Of a stretch of DNA of 64,000 nucleotides, positions 32,608 to 41,134 are shown in pieces. A model generated the notes under the pieces. The model was not told the DNA's origin, did no database searches, and saw nothing but the letters and a program-made list of their open reading frames with translations. Every line of letters begins with the position of its first letter. The first letter of the stretch is position 1. Origin of the DNA: an uncultured Christensenella sp. (GTDB taxonomy: Bacteria; Bacillota; Clostridia; Christensenellales; Pumilibacteraceae); the NCBI GenBank assembly GCA_910577945.1, contig CAJTNI010000004.1, positions 1 through 64,000 of the forward strand, given 5' to 3'. The position numbers and the translations under genes were made by a program.

Positions 32608-32911
32608 GCGAATTCGCGCATATCCGTAAATTTACAATACAAAAGCTTGACGCACGACAGCATAGCGAATGATTGGCGGAGCGGAAGCCAACGTTGCGCG
32701 GAGCGGAGGGATCCTTTGCGATGGCTGTATTCGGGTGTAACGAACAACCTCCGACAGAGCAATCACACGGCATGCGCCAAGCCAAAGGCTTGGCTCCGCC
32801 CGAAATAAGCCCGCGTCTTGTACGCAGGGCAAACGTATAAGCTATTCGAGCGCAATAATTTACTCGTTCCGTGCGATGCGAAAAGTCGTCCGATGCGTTC
32901 CCGATTCCCGA
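32608..32911. other. Gene-free stretch with repeat family A copy
   Basis: Between the thiT promoter and the DUF421 gene. It contains ATTCGGGTGTAACG (about 32738-32751) and the family A palindrome (32764-32794), plus GGCGGAGCGGAAGCC-type sequence. No gene seen. Confidence 0.55.
32764..32794 (+). repeat. Dispersed repeat family A, copy 1
   Basis: CACACGGCATGCGCCAAGCC, then AAA and GGCTTGGC, forming a GCCAAGCC/GGCTTGGC hairpin. It is preceded by ATTCGGGTG about 25 bases upstream, as in the other copies. Confidence 0.8.
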
Positions 32912-33610
32912 CTATTTATTTTTGAAGTGCACGTTAAAGCCGTCGGTTTTGTCGTCATACACGGCGAGAATAATATTGTCGAGGTCGGATTTATCGCCTA
33001 TGCGCAGCCGATTGAACAGCCACGCCTCGTCTTTGTCTATCTCGGACAAGCCCGAATGCGACACCGCGCCGTCGGCGATAAGCACGTTCGCAAGCTCGGC
33101 TTTTTCGATTTTTTCCTTGTCGAAATCCCGCATGACGAGCGGCTTTTGCGCGCCCGTCGGCATAACGGACAGCTCGCCGCTCGGCTCGAATATCGCGTAC
33201 GCCACGTCGGAAATATCGAAATATCCTTTTTCGCGCAGCATGGACAAAAGGTCGTTGACGTCGATATTGCTCTTTTTGAGCTGCTTGTAATCTATTTTGC
33301 CGTCGTATATAAGCGTCGCGGGCTTGCCCTTTAACACGCGCTTTAAGAACGTGCATTTGCGCCCGACGATTGCCACGGCAAAGGCGAGCGCAAAGAATAT
33401 CGTCATTGCGATAAGAAAGTAATAGAACGGAGTTTCGGTGTTGGTAGCCATTTCCGCGGCAATCGAGCCGAGCGATATGCCCACGGCGTAGTCGATAAAT
33501 TCGAGCTGCGCGATTTGCTTTTTGCCGAGCAGCTTGGATATTACGAACAGGTAGACGAACGCCACCGCCGAATCTATAAGCACCCAATAAATAGGCTCGA
33601 TACCAAACAT
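32912..33610 (-). CDS. DUF421 (YetF-type) membrane protein
   Basis: A 232-residue protein of the YetF/YrbG-like DUF421 family. Three N-terminal membrane segments (about 5-85) are followed by a cytoplasmic alpha-beta domain with KGKPATLIYDGKIDYKQLKKS and the conserved DLLSMLREKGYFDISDVAYAI. Members are often linked to spore or envelope functions, but the biochemical role is not established. It has AAGGAG upstream and lies between two copies of dispersed repeats. Length fits the family. Confidence 0.92.
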   Translation of the reverse strand: MFGIEPIYWVLIDSAVAFVYLFVISKLLGKKQIAQLEFIDYAVGISLGSIAAEMATNTETPFYYFLIAMTIFFALAFAVAIVGRKCTFLKRVLKGKPATLIYDGKIDYKQLKKSNIDVNDLLSMLREKGYFDISDVAYAIFEPSGELSVMPTGAQKPLVMRDFDKEKIEKAELANVLIADGAVSHSGLSEIDKDEAWLFNRLRIGDKSDLDNIILAVYDDKTDGFNVHFKNK

Positions 33611-33665
33611 GCTTTGTTTCTCCTTTACTTTGGTATCTGCCTTTATCTCGATTTTTATTCGCGCA

Positions 33666-33693
33666 AAAAACGGCGGCCGCGCGATTGCCGTTG
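33666..33693 (-). terminator. Terminator after the AAA ATPase gene
   Basis: On the minus strand AACGGC, loop, GCCGTT then TTTT, just past the ATPase stop at 33702. Confidence 0.65.
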
Positions 33694-33701
33694 CCGACCG
33701 C

Positions 33702-34613
33702 CTATTCCCCGCCGTCGAACAATTTTTTGTGCTTGGAGAAAAATTCGTAATACGCGCGCGGGTTTTCCAGCTCCCACCACTTGCGTATTGCTACGGGCGA
33801 CTCGTCGAGATTGTATATGCGCGCGTTGGCGAGCGCGAGCAAAAACGGCGAATGCGTGGCGATTACGTACTGACAGCCGCAATAGCGCGCCGTTTTTTCG
33901 AGCAGCTCCGCAAGCCGCATTTGCATTTTTGGCGCAAGGCTGTTTTCGGGCTCGTCCAAGCAATACAGCGTGTCGTTTTTCAAATACCGCTCGAAATATT
34001 CGAGCGCGGTCTCGCCGTTGCTGCCCATGCGTATTTCCTGCCCGACTTGATTGCGCAAAAATTTGCGCCGCGACAGCGATTTTTTGCGCGCGAGCACCTG
34101 CATGCGCACCGCCTCGTAATCGTCCAAGCCGCTAAGCCGCACCGTTTCGCCGAACTTCATGCGCGCGTACTCCTCGCGCATCGCGTCCTTGCTCTCGCTT
34201 ATATCGTCGTTATTGGCGCGCGCGTTGAGCATGTAGTCGAAAATATCGTCGCTTGTTATAATGCGGCTGCCGTTGGGCAAGCGATACGTATCGCCGTCCT
34301 CGTCGCGCCCGAACGTATATTCGCACATGGCGGCGTACAGTCCGAACGTTTCGCTCGTATTGAACGGCGCGACGCGCTTTAACCCGAGGCTTTGCGCAAT
34401 CAAATTGAGCACCGTGCTCTTGCCCGAGCCGTTGCCGCCGTACAGCACCGTGACCGTGTCGAAATTGAGCTCGCGCAGCCCTTTTTCGGCAAACAGCCCG
34501 CACGGGTACGCGTTGTCTATATAACCGTACCTGCCGCCGTTGTCATACATTATTCTATGTACGATATGCTCCTCCTTGTCCACGGGGAGCGTAAATTTAT
34601 CTACGTATACCAA
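33702..34613 (-). CDS. AAA-family ATPase, ABC-like (RloC/OLD-style fold)
   Basis: A 303-residue stand-alone ATPase. Walker A YGGNGSGKST lies at about residue 58, a helical insert follows, then Walker B TLYCLDEPENSLAP and the D-loop/H-loop segment YVIATHSPFLLA. This matches a common Firmicute family of small ABC-type AAA proteins of unknown function. The start is TTG at 34613: the resulting VYVDKFTLP opening fits the family and no in-frame ATG with a usable ribosome site exists before residue 22. A dispersed repeat lies just upstream. No toxin or nuclease partner is adjacent. Confidence 0.82.
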   Translation of the reverse strand: MVYVDKFTLPVDKEEHIVHRIMYDNGGRYGYIDNAYPCGLFAEKGLRELNFDTVTVLYGGNGSGKSTVLNLIAQSLGLKRVAPFNTSETFGLYAAMCEYTFGRDEDGDTYRLPNGSRIITSDDIFDYMLNARANNDDISESKDAMREEYARMKFGETVRLSGLDDYEAVRMQVLARKKSLSRRKFLRNQVGQEIRMGSNGETALEYFERYLKNDTLYCLDEPENSLAPKMQMRLAELLEKTARYCGCQYVIATHSPFLLALANARIYNLDESPVAIRKWWELENPRAYYEFFSKHKKLFDGGE

Positions 34614-34645
34614 AATTCCGACCTAGTATTTTTTATTAAAGCCCG

Positions 34646-34762
34646 CACACGGCATTCGCCAAACATTTGGTTTGTTTTAACAATTCCGTTTGTTGGCTTT
34701 ATTCGGGTGCATTGTAAAACCCCCGACCGAGCACACACGGCATTCGCCAAGCCTTCGGCTTG
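34646..34762 (+). repeat. Dispersed repeat family A, copies 2a and 2b
   Basis: CACACGGCATTCGCCAAACA...TTGGTTTG (34646-34674) and ATTCGGGTGC...CACACGGCATTCGCCAAGCC TTC GGCTTG (34701-34762) lie in tandem between the ATPase and the rubredoxin fusion gene. Confidence 0.8.
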
Positions 34763-35395
34763 TTAAACTTCCTCGAACTCGTCCGCGCCCACGCCGCAGA
34801 TAGGGCACACGATATCGTCGGGCAGGCTTTCGCCCTCGTACTCGTACCCGCACACCTTGCATCGGAACTTACGCGCTTTCTTTTGCGGCGCGGCGGCTTC
34901 GGCGATATGCGTCGGCGCTTTTTCGGGGCTTTTGCCCTTGATTACCTCGTGATAGTACGCGTAGGTCATGGGCTTTCTGTCGCCGAACGTTTCCGCATCG
35001 GTTATCTTGCCGAAGAACACGGAATGCGTGGGCGTTTCCGCAACGTCGATTACGTCGCACAGAATATACCCGCAGCCGTCGTTAACCACGGGCAGGTTGC
35101 CGAAAATACTATGCCCGACGCCGTCGAACTTATCTGCGTCGCGCCCCGACTTAAACCCGAACGTGCCGATGAGCGACGGGTCGGAATCCTCCGCGAGAAT
35201 GGATATGGCGAACTTGCCCGTCTTTTTTATGCACGCGTGCGTGAAGTTGTCGTGATGAATGCCGATTGCCATAATGGCGGGCTCGGCAGTCACCTGCATG
35301 ACGGCGTTGGCGATACAGCCCGTCGCCTTGCCGTCGTGCCAAGAGGAAATCACGTACAGCCCGTACGATACCTTTTGCGTTGTCAGAATATTCAT
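34763..35395 (-). CDS. Flavin reductase-rubredoxin fusion (high-molecular-weight rubredoxin)
   Basis: A 210-residue electron-transfer protein. Residues 1-155 form a flavin-reductase-like FMN-binding domain (TGCIANAVMQVTAEPAIMAI, GKFAISILAED). Residues 176-210 are a short rubredoxin with iron ligands Cys179, Cys182, Cys197 and Cys200 (CKVCGY and CPICG). In clostridia this fusion passes electrons from NAD(P)H to oxygen- or NO-reducing flavodiiron proteins, protecting anaerobes; no such partner is visible here. GAGGTGA precedes the ATG. A strict anaerobe lifestyle is consistent with it. Confidence 0.93.
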   Translation of the reverse strand: MNILTTQKVSYGLYVISSWHDGKATGCIANAVMQVTAEPAIMAIGIHHDNFTHACIKKTGKFAISILAEDSDPSLIGTFGFKSGRDADKFDGVGHSIFGNLPVVNDGCGYILCDVIDVAETPTHSVFFGKITDAETFGDRKPMTYAYYHEVIKGKSPEKAPTHIAEAAAPQKKARKFRCKVCGYEYEGESLPDDIVCPICGVGADEFEEV

Positions 35396-35459
35396 AAATC
35401 ACCTCGCTCCCGCGTTTCGATTATACGCCTTGAAAATAGTATTGTCAATACCCGACTTA

Positions 35460-36518
35460 TTATGCCGCGTTGATTATGCCGCCGCCCAAGCACCGCTCGC
35501 CGAGATATACGACCGCGTACTGCCCGGGCGTAATCGCGCGCTGCGGCTCGTCGAACACCATGCGGAACGTGCCGTCCGCGTTCGCGTAGAGCGTCGCGGC
35601 TTGGTCGGGCTGACGGTAACGCGTTTTTGCCGTGCACCTGAGCGCGGCGGGCATATCGAACGCGCCTATTATATTTAGCCCCTCGCCGACCAGCTCGCGC
35701 GAATACAGCTCGCGCTCGTCGCCGCACGACACAATCAGCCGATTGTTTTTAACGTCCTTGCGCAGCACGAACCACCTGCCCGTTTCGCCGCGCACGCCGC
35801 CTATGCCCAGCCCGCGCCGCTGTCCCAACGTGTAGTACATAAGCCCGTCGTGCCTGCCCACCACGTTGCCCGACGCGTCCGTTATATCGCCCTGCTGCGC
35901 GGGCAAAAACTCGGACAGAAACCTTTTGAACTTGCGCTCGCCGATAAAGCACACGCCCGTGCTATCCTTCTTTTGCGCGACGGACAGCCCCAGCTCCGCG
36001 GCGATTGCGCGCACCTCGGGCTTCGTAAGCGCGCCGAGCGGGAACAGCACGTTGTCGAGCTGCTCGGTCTTTACCTGATTGAGAAAATACGTTTGGTCCT
36101 TGTTCGCGTCCGCCGCGCGCAGCAGCATATCGCCGCGCCGCGCGCAGTAATGCCCCGTCGCAATATGCGCCGCGCCGAGGCTCATGCAATAATCGCGGAA
36201 CGCGCCGAACTTGACCACGTGGTTGCACAGCACGTCGGGATTGGGCGTGCGGTACGCGCGGTACTCGCGCAAAAAATACTCGAACACGCCGTCCATGTAC
36301 TCTTTTGCGAAATTGACCGAATAGCAGTCTATGCCCAGCCTGTCGCACGTCGCGCGCACGTCGCGCCAATCGTCGGCGGCGGGGCACTCGCCGTCCTCCT
36401 CCCAATTATGCATAAACAAGCCCGTCACCGAATACCCGTCGCGCTTTAACAACCATGCCGCGACCGCCGAATCCACGCCGCCCGACATGCCTATAATTAC
36501 CTTCTTGTTGTCGCTCAT
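35460..36518 (-). CDS. mnmA: tRNA-specific 2-thiouridylase MnmA
   Basis: A 352-residue enzyme that thiolates U34 of Lys, Glu and Gln tRNAs. The PP-loop SGGVDSAVAAWLL lies at the N-terminus; the catalytic cysteines are in TPNPDVLCNHVVKF and STGVCFIGERKF. Length is normal. A GAGG site precedes the ATG. It starts six bases after the stop of the cation-transporter gene and is presumably co-transcribed with it. The sulfur donor (a cysteine desulfurase) is not in this window. Confidence 0.97.
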   Translation of the reverse strand: MSDNKKVIIGMSGGVDSAVAAWLLKRDGYSVTGLFMHNWEEDGECPAADDWRDVRATCDRLGIDCYSVNFAKEYMDGVFEYFLREYRAYRTPNPDVLCNHVVKFGAFRDYCMSLGAAHIATGHYCARRGDMLLRAADANKDQTYFLNQVKTEQLDNVLFPLGALTKPEVRAIAAELGLSVAQKKDSTGVCFIGERKFKRFLSEFLPAQQGDITDASGNVVGRHDGLMYYTLGQRRGLGIGGVRGETGRWFVLRKDVKNNRLIVSCGDERELYSRELVGEGLNIIGAFDMPAALRCTAKTRYRQPDQAATLYANADGTFRMVFDEPQRAITPGQYAVVYLGERCLGGGIINAA

Positions 36519-36524
36519 AACGCC

Positions 36525-37613
36525 TCAAATGTAATCGACGCTTATTTCCGCGTCGTACTGCAAAACGCCGCGCACCTGCGCCTCCGCGCTCGCCACAAGC
36601 TCGGCGCGCGGAATTTTGTCGTTCGGCAGCAATATATCGAGCCGCACGCGCCTTGCGCCGTCGTCGATTGCGATATCGTGCGCCGTCGCGCCGAACGGCG
36701 CGAGCGCGCCCGCAAGCCGCTCCGTCAGCTCGGCGAGCCGCGCGTCGCCCGTCATATCGGGGTCGGCATGCACGCACAGTCTGACGCCCGTTTCGGCAAG
36801 CACCGCGCGTTCGAGCGCATCGCACGCCGCATGCACGTCCGTAAAGCTCATGTTCGCAGGGAAAACCGCGTCCGCCTCGGCGGTCTTGTGCGCCTCGCCG
36901 TAATCGTTGATTACGAGGTCGTGCACGGACAGCACCTCGGGTCGCTCCGTCATAATACTCGTGACGCGCGCGTACAGCTCGGGGTCGGGGCGCTCGCCCA
37001 ACAGCCGACTTATCGTGCGCTTTAATATGCGCACCGCAAACACCGCGATAAAGACCGCCACCGCCGCCGACGCGTACCCGTCGATATGCGCGCCCGTAAA
37101 CCTTTCTACGAGCATGCACGCCAGCACGAGCGTCGTCACGATTGCGTCCGACGCGGAATCGACCGCCGCCGCGCGTATCGCGTCCGAATCGACGCGCCTG
37201 CCGCGCACGCGGTAAAACGCCGCCATGAACGCCTTGACCGCGACCGATACGCCGAGCGTCGCCCACAGCAAAGCGCCCGCCGCGATTTCCGCGGGCTCGA
37301 TTATGCGCTTGACGCCGCTTATAAACAGCTCGACGGCGACCGCAGCTATCACCGCGCCCAATACGAACGCCGCGATATACTCGTAGCGCCCGTGCCCGAA
37401 CGGGTGGTCGTGGTCGGCGGCGCGCGCCGACAGCCACACCGCGAGTATGGTGACGACGGAAACGGCGGCGTCCGACAGATTGTTGAACGCGTCCGACGCG
37501 ACCGCGACCGACTCCGAAATCACTCCCGCCGTAAGCTTTGCCGCGCCCAGCGCGATATTGAGTATCAGCCCCACGACGAGCGTGAGCACCGCGTTTTTGG
37601 TGCGCTTGTTCAT
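36525..37613 (-). CDS. Cation diffusion facilitator (CDF) transporter
   Basis: A 362-residue metal-ion/proton antiporter. Six membrane segments, the metal-site motif HDHPFGHGRYEY after the second, DSASDA in the fifth, and a cytoplasmic C-terminal domain (about 215-290) with a further extension. Substrates in the family are Zn, Fe, Mn or Co; not decided here. The frame stays open upstream to 37757 through a dispersed repeat, but I start at 37613: MNKRTKNAVLTLVVGLILNI fits the family start, and TAATAT lies seven bases upstream with TTGCTT 18 bp before it. There is no ribosome site, so the message is probably leaderless. Confidence 0.92.
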   Translation of the reverse strand: MNKRTKNAVLTLVVGLILNIALGAAKLTAGVISESVAVASDAFNNLSDAAVSVVTILAVWLSARAADHDHPFGHGRYEYIAAFVLGAVIAAVAVELFISGVKRIIEPAEIAAGALLWATLGVSVAVKAFMAAFYRVRGRRVDSDAIRAAAVDSASDAIVTTLVLACMLVERFTGAHIDGYASAAVAVFIAVFAVRILKRTISRLLGERPDPELYARVTSIMTERPEVLSVHDLVINDYGEAHKTAEADAVFPANMSFTDVHAACDALERAVLAETGVRLCVHADPDMTGDARLAELTERLAGALAPFGATAHDIAIDDGARRVRLDILLPNDKIPRAELVASAEAQVRGVLQYDAEISVDYI

Positions 37614-37620
37614 ACCGTAT

Positions 37621-37650
37621 ATATTACACCATTGTATGCCGTAAAAGCAA
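37621..37650 (-). promoter_or_regulatory. Promoter of the CDF-mnmA operon (leaderless)
   Basis: -35 TTGCTT (37645-37650), 18-bp spacer, -10 TAATAT (37621-37626), then seven bases to ATG at 37613. Confidence 0.6.
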
Positions 37651-37670
37651 GAGATTAAACGCATATTGCG

Positions 37671-37765
37671 CAAGCCGAAGGCTTGGCAATTGCCGTGTGC
37701 AAGCCAAAGGCTTGGCGTATGCCGTGTGTTTGCTTTGACGGTGATTTTGCCGTACACCCGAATAG
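37671..37765 (-). repeat. Dispersed repeat family A, copies 3a and 3b
   Basis: On the minus strand ATTCGGGTGTACGG..., CACACGGCATACGCCAAGCC TTTGGCTTG, then CACACGGCAATTGCCAAGCC TTCGGCTTG. It has the same order of parts as copies 1 and 2 but reversed relative to them. Confidence 0.8.
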
Positions 37766-37775
37766 CTCATACCGA

Positions 37776-37803
37776 TGTCATTTCGAGCGCAGTCGAGAAA
37801 TCT
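37776..37803 (+). repeat. Dispersed repeat family B, short copy
   Basis: TGTCATTTCGAGCGCAGTCG then AGAAATCT. Related to 42660-42833. Confidence 0.65.
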
Positions 37804-37852
37804 TTCTTTTCAAGTAATTATACTTATCGCATTTCAATACTTTCCGCAAACG

Positions 37853-37887
37853 AAAAAGCAAGGCAATACGCACCGCCTTGCTTTTTC
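37853..37887 (-). terminator. Terminator of the carbohydrate-uptake operon
   Basis: On the minus strand AAAAAGCAAGGC, a ten-base loop and GCCTTGCTTTTTC: a perfect 12-base stem, symmetrical and probably bidirectional. Confidence 0.9.
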
Positions 37888-37915
37888 TGTAATATATAGG
37901 GAGGAAAAAGGCTGA

Positions 37916-40864
37916 TTATTGCGCGACCTTAGTCACGAGCAGGTAGTCGGGAACAAACCACGTGCCCGCTTGCATAAAGTCTACCGTTACCGTTTCGCCC
38001 GCGGTAAGCTCCAACGTTATCGCGTTTTCGCTCGGCACTACGTTATTCCAAGCCGTCGAGCCTTTAAGCGTAATATCGAGAGCGTCGCCGCCGTTGACCG
38101 AATACTTGACCGCGGTGTCGCCGCCTCCGCCGTACGCTAATTGCAGCTTGTACGTGCCGCTTTCGGCGACCTTGAACGTGAACTTTACGCCGTCGCCCGC
38201 ATTATCCATACTGCCGCAGTAATACCCGAGCGAGAACTGCCCGTCTTTTGTAGGACGCACGTCGCCGTTTTGCCAATGCCAGCCCGCGACCTCGGCTTCC
38301 AGCTTGTAGCTGTCGCTCGACGTATCGAACTGCGTTGCGTCGTAGCTTTTGCCGCTGCCGTGAATTTTTATGTAATCTATCTGCGCCCAGCCGCCGTATT
38401 CGGGATTGTCGCTGTCCGTGCCGTCCTTAATCAAATAGAACTCGTTCCAGCCCTGCGCAAAGGTCAGCGTGACGGTTGCCGTCGCGCTCGTCTTGCTGTC
38501 GCCGAACCAGCCCGTGTTCGTATCGAACGGCACTTTGGTGACAACGCCGTTCAAATGGAAATTCATATACGAACCCGTCGCGCCCGTGGCGTACTCGACG
38601 TCCACCGTCCGCTCGCCTGCCTCGTATGCGTAGTAGCGGAAATACATACCCTGTCCGCAGCTGTCGAAGCCGAGCGCATATCCGCCGCCGTGCGCATCGG
38701 CGTCCGCCGAGTAATGCGCGGGATTGAGCAGCGCGTCCTCCGCCTCGATAACGACGTCGCCGTCAGTAATCAAAACGTTTATTTCCAAGCGCGCCGCGTC
38801 CGATACCACGCCGCCGCATTTGGCGATTACCGTAACGGTATACTTGCCCGCGTCCAGCCCGAGCGCGGCTACGTCCAAGCGCGTTTCCGTTACCGTAGAC
38901 GAATGCACGCTTTGCTCGCCCTTTTTGATTTCCACCGCGTACGAGGTCGCTTTTTCCACGCCGTCGAAGGTGAGCGTTCCGTCGGCGTACGCGAGGTTTG
39001 CGGGCGCGGGAAGCTCGGTCACGTACGGCGCGGTATAGCCGCAATCCTCGCACGAAACCGTGTTCGTCTGCGTATCGGTCACGAGCTTGTGCGGCTGCAC
39101 GTTTTTGCGCTCGTCCGTATGCTCGCAGGTCGCCGCGTAGTAATGCACCTCGTCGTCGTACGCCGGCACACTTTCGTCGTACTCATGCCCGTTGGGCTCG
39201 CCGTACTCGAAGGTTTGCGCGCCCGCTTCGCCGCATTCTGCGCAGGAATAGTAGTACACCGCTTTGTCCAAGCACGTTGCCGCCGATTTGAGATATTTGT
39301 CGTCGGTATTTTGCGCGGTGAACGCGTGCGAATGGTCTATCTTAGTCACGAGAACGTAGTCGAAGGTCAGCCAATTCGAGTTTTCCGCTCTACCCACGTC
39401 TATCGTAACCGTGCCCGCTTCCAGCCGCACGTCGATACCCTCGTCCAATACGAAAATATTATGGCTGCCCGTCCTGTCGCGCTCGCGCAGTATCGGGTCG
39501 CCGTCGTTAACCTTAACGTTAAACTTTATACCGTCCATGCCGCTGCCGTACGCGACCTGCACTTTGTACAAACCGCTTTCCGCAAGCTCGAACGTATACT
39601 TTACGCCGTCGCCGACCTCGTTTATTTCGCCGAGCGCGTATCCGAGCGAACAGCCCTCGCCCCAATTCGCGGGACGGCGGTTTTTATCCGTCCAATGCCA
39701 GCCCGCGACCTCGGCTTCCAGCTTGTAGCTGTCGCTCGACTTGTCGAACTCGTCCGCCGCATAGCTCTTGCCGCTGCCGTGAATCTCTATGTAGTCTATT
39801 TCGGCATTGCCGCCGTACGCGGGCGTATCGGACTCGACGCCGTCTTTAATCAAATAAATCTCGTTCCAGCCCCGCGCGAAATTCAGCTTGACGCTCGTCT
39901 TTGCCGTCGTCGTATTGTTTACGCCCAGCCAGCCCGTATTCTCGGTAAACGTTGCCGTTTTTTGTAGCTCGCCGTTTACGAAAAGCTTCATGAACGAATC
40001 GGGCGTAGCCGTGGCATAGCAGACGTCCACCGTCCGCTCGCCCGCCTCGTACGCGAAATAGCGGAAATACAAGCCCTGCCCGCAATCGTCGATGCCGCCG
40101 ACGTACGCGCCGCCGTGCAAGCCCGCGTTGTTGCGAACGTTCTTGCCGCCGTCGAGCGTCGCGTGCTCCGCCTCCAATATCAAATCGCCGTCGTAGGCGA
40201 GCACCGTTATATCGAGGCTCGCCGATTCCGATTTCAATGCGCCGCGCGTCGCAGTAACGGTCACGGTATAGTCGCCCGCGGGCACTTGCCCGTTCTTTAA
40301 ATCGACCGACGGCTCGGTCAGGTCGAGCGTCTTTACTTTAACGCCCCCCCTCGCGACGAAATCGAGCTCGTACGCCGTCGCGTTTTCCACCGCGTCGAAG
40401 CCGAAAATAAAATTTTCGTACTTTAACCCCGCGGGCTTGGCGAGCGATTGCTCCTCGTCGGCTTCCGAGTATCCGCATTCGCAAACAAGCGTTTTGCCGT
40501 CGTCCGACGGTTCGAGCGCGTGCGGCGCGAAATCCTTTTTTTGGTCGGTATGCCCGCACGACGCGGCGTAGTAGTGCCCCGTGCCGTCGACGTATGTAAG
40601 CGTGCTGCCGAACGTGTGCCCGCGCGCGGGCGTATCCAGCTCGGCAAGCTCGTTTTTGTCGGCGTCGAAATTCTTGCCGCAGCCGTCGCAAGAGTAGTGC
40701 CCGAGCGTGCCGCCCTCCGTGCACGTGGCGCGCACCTCGTCTATCCACTCGCCGTATTCGTGAGTGTGTGCGCCGTCGTCGTTCGCGCACGCCGCCACGC
40801 CGCCGAGCAGCAGGAACGCCGTCATGACCGCCGCCGCCCTCGTATGCCTTTTGTACCTCATCAT
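37916..40864 (-). CDS. Large carbohydrate-binding lipoprotein with tandem-duplicated halves
   Basis: A 982-residue surface lipoprotein. The signal ends LLLGGVAACAND, with Cys26 the likely lipidated residue. Two halves repeat with a period of about 473 residues, each made of a His/Cys-rich module (CTEGGTLGHYSCDGCGKNF; CLDKAVYYYSCAECGE), a short Fn3-like domain, a CBM6/35-like domain opening LEAEHATL or IEAEDALL with GQGLYFRYFAYEAGERTVDV, and a second CBM-like domain opening KLEAEVAGWHW. No catalytic domain is seen. It probably captures polysaccharide for the adjacent ABC transporter. The last module ends at the C-terminus. The family relationship to the lipoprotein at 49859-51169 is clear from GGAYVGGIDD-type motifs. 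Confidence 0.88.
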   Translation of the reverse strand: MMRYKRHTRAAAVMTAFLLLGGVAACANDDGAHTHEYGEWIDEVRATCTEGGTLGHYSCDGCGKNFDADKNELAELDTPARGHTFGSTLTYVDGTGHYYAASCGHTDQKKDFAPHALEPSDDGKTLVCECGYSEADEEQSLAKPAGLKYENFIFGFDAVENATAYELDFVARGGVKVKTLDLTEPSVDLKNGQVPAGDYTVTVTATRGALKSESASLDITVLAYDGDLILEAEHATLDGGKNVRNNAGLHGGAYVGGIDDCGQGLYFRYFAYEAGERTVDVCYATATPDSFMKLFVNGELQKTATFTENTGWLGVNNTTTAKTSVKLNFARGWNEIYLIKDGVESDTPAYGGNAEIDYIEIHGSGKSYAADEFDKSSDSYKLEAEVAGWHWTDKNRRPANWGEGCSLGYALGEINEVGDGVKYTFELAESGLYKVQVAYGSGMDGIKFNVKVNDGDPILRERDRTGSHNIFVLDEGIDVRLEAGTVTIDVGRAENSNWLTFDYVLVTKIDHSHAFTAQNTDDKYLKSAATCLDKAVYYYSCAECGEAGAQTFEYGEPNGHEYDESVPAYDDEVHYYAATCEHTDERKNVQPHKLVTDTQTNTVSCEDCGYTAPYVTELPAPANLAYADGTLTFDGVEKATSYAVEIKKGEQSVHSSTVTETRLDVAALGLDAGKYTVTVIAKCGGVVSDAARLEINVLITDGDVVIEAEDALLNPAHYSADADAHGGGYALGFDSCGQGMYFRYYAYEAGERTVDVEYATGATGSYMNFHLNGVVTKVPFDTNTGWFGDSKTSATATVTLTFAQGWNEFYLIKDGTDSDNPEYGGWAQIDYIKIHGSGKSYDATQFDTSSDSYKLEAEVAGWHWQNGDVRPTKDGQFSLGYYCGSMDNAGDGVKFTFKVAESGTYKLQLAYGGGGDTAVKYSVNGGDALDITLKGSTAWNNVVPSENAITLELTAGETVTVDFMQAGTWFVPDYLLVTKVAQ

Positions 40865-41134
40865 CGTTTATTCTCCTTTAATAGTATTGTAGAAAACACA
40901 GGCGCGGCGAGCGCATCGCCAAATTCGATAGATATACACATTATTATAACGTATCGATATACTTTGCGCTGCGGGCAACAGGCGGCAAGCCGCCGCGCGT
41001 ATCGCCAAAGGCGATAGACTTGCACATTGTCGTCACCACTCGGCACGCTACTCGCGCGGGAGTGTACATAGACGTACATGACCAAGGCGTCGCGTCCGCA
41101 CGTAGCCCGTATCCGCCGATGAATGTGTTTTCTA
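40865..41134. repeat. Spacer with two copies of a short repeat (family D)
   Basis: GCGCATCGCCAAATTCGATAG...CACATT (about 40907-40942) and GCGTATCGCCAAAGGCGATAG...CACATT (about 40997-41029) are tandem copies. No gene here. Confidence 0.55.

Larger units (their letters stand above)
37614..37915. other. Spacer with promoter, repeats and terminator
   Basis: Between the CDF gene and the large CBM lipoprotein gene. Contains the CDF promoter, family A repeat copies (37671-37765), a family B repeat (37776-37803) and a strong terminator (37853-37887). Confidence 0.7.

Noticed and set aside
37614-37757. Upstream extension of the CDF transporter to 37757
   Set aside because: The extra codons lie in a dispersed repeat and upstream of the -10 box; the family start and promoter position favour 37613.
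38141-39967. 608-codon plus-strand frame opposite the duplicated lipoprotein
   Set aside because: It is internally repetitive only because the minus-strand gene is; composition is that of an antisense shadow.
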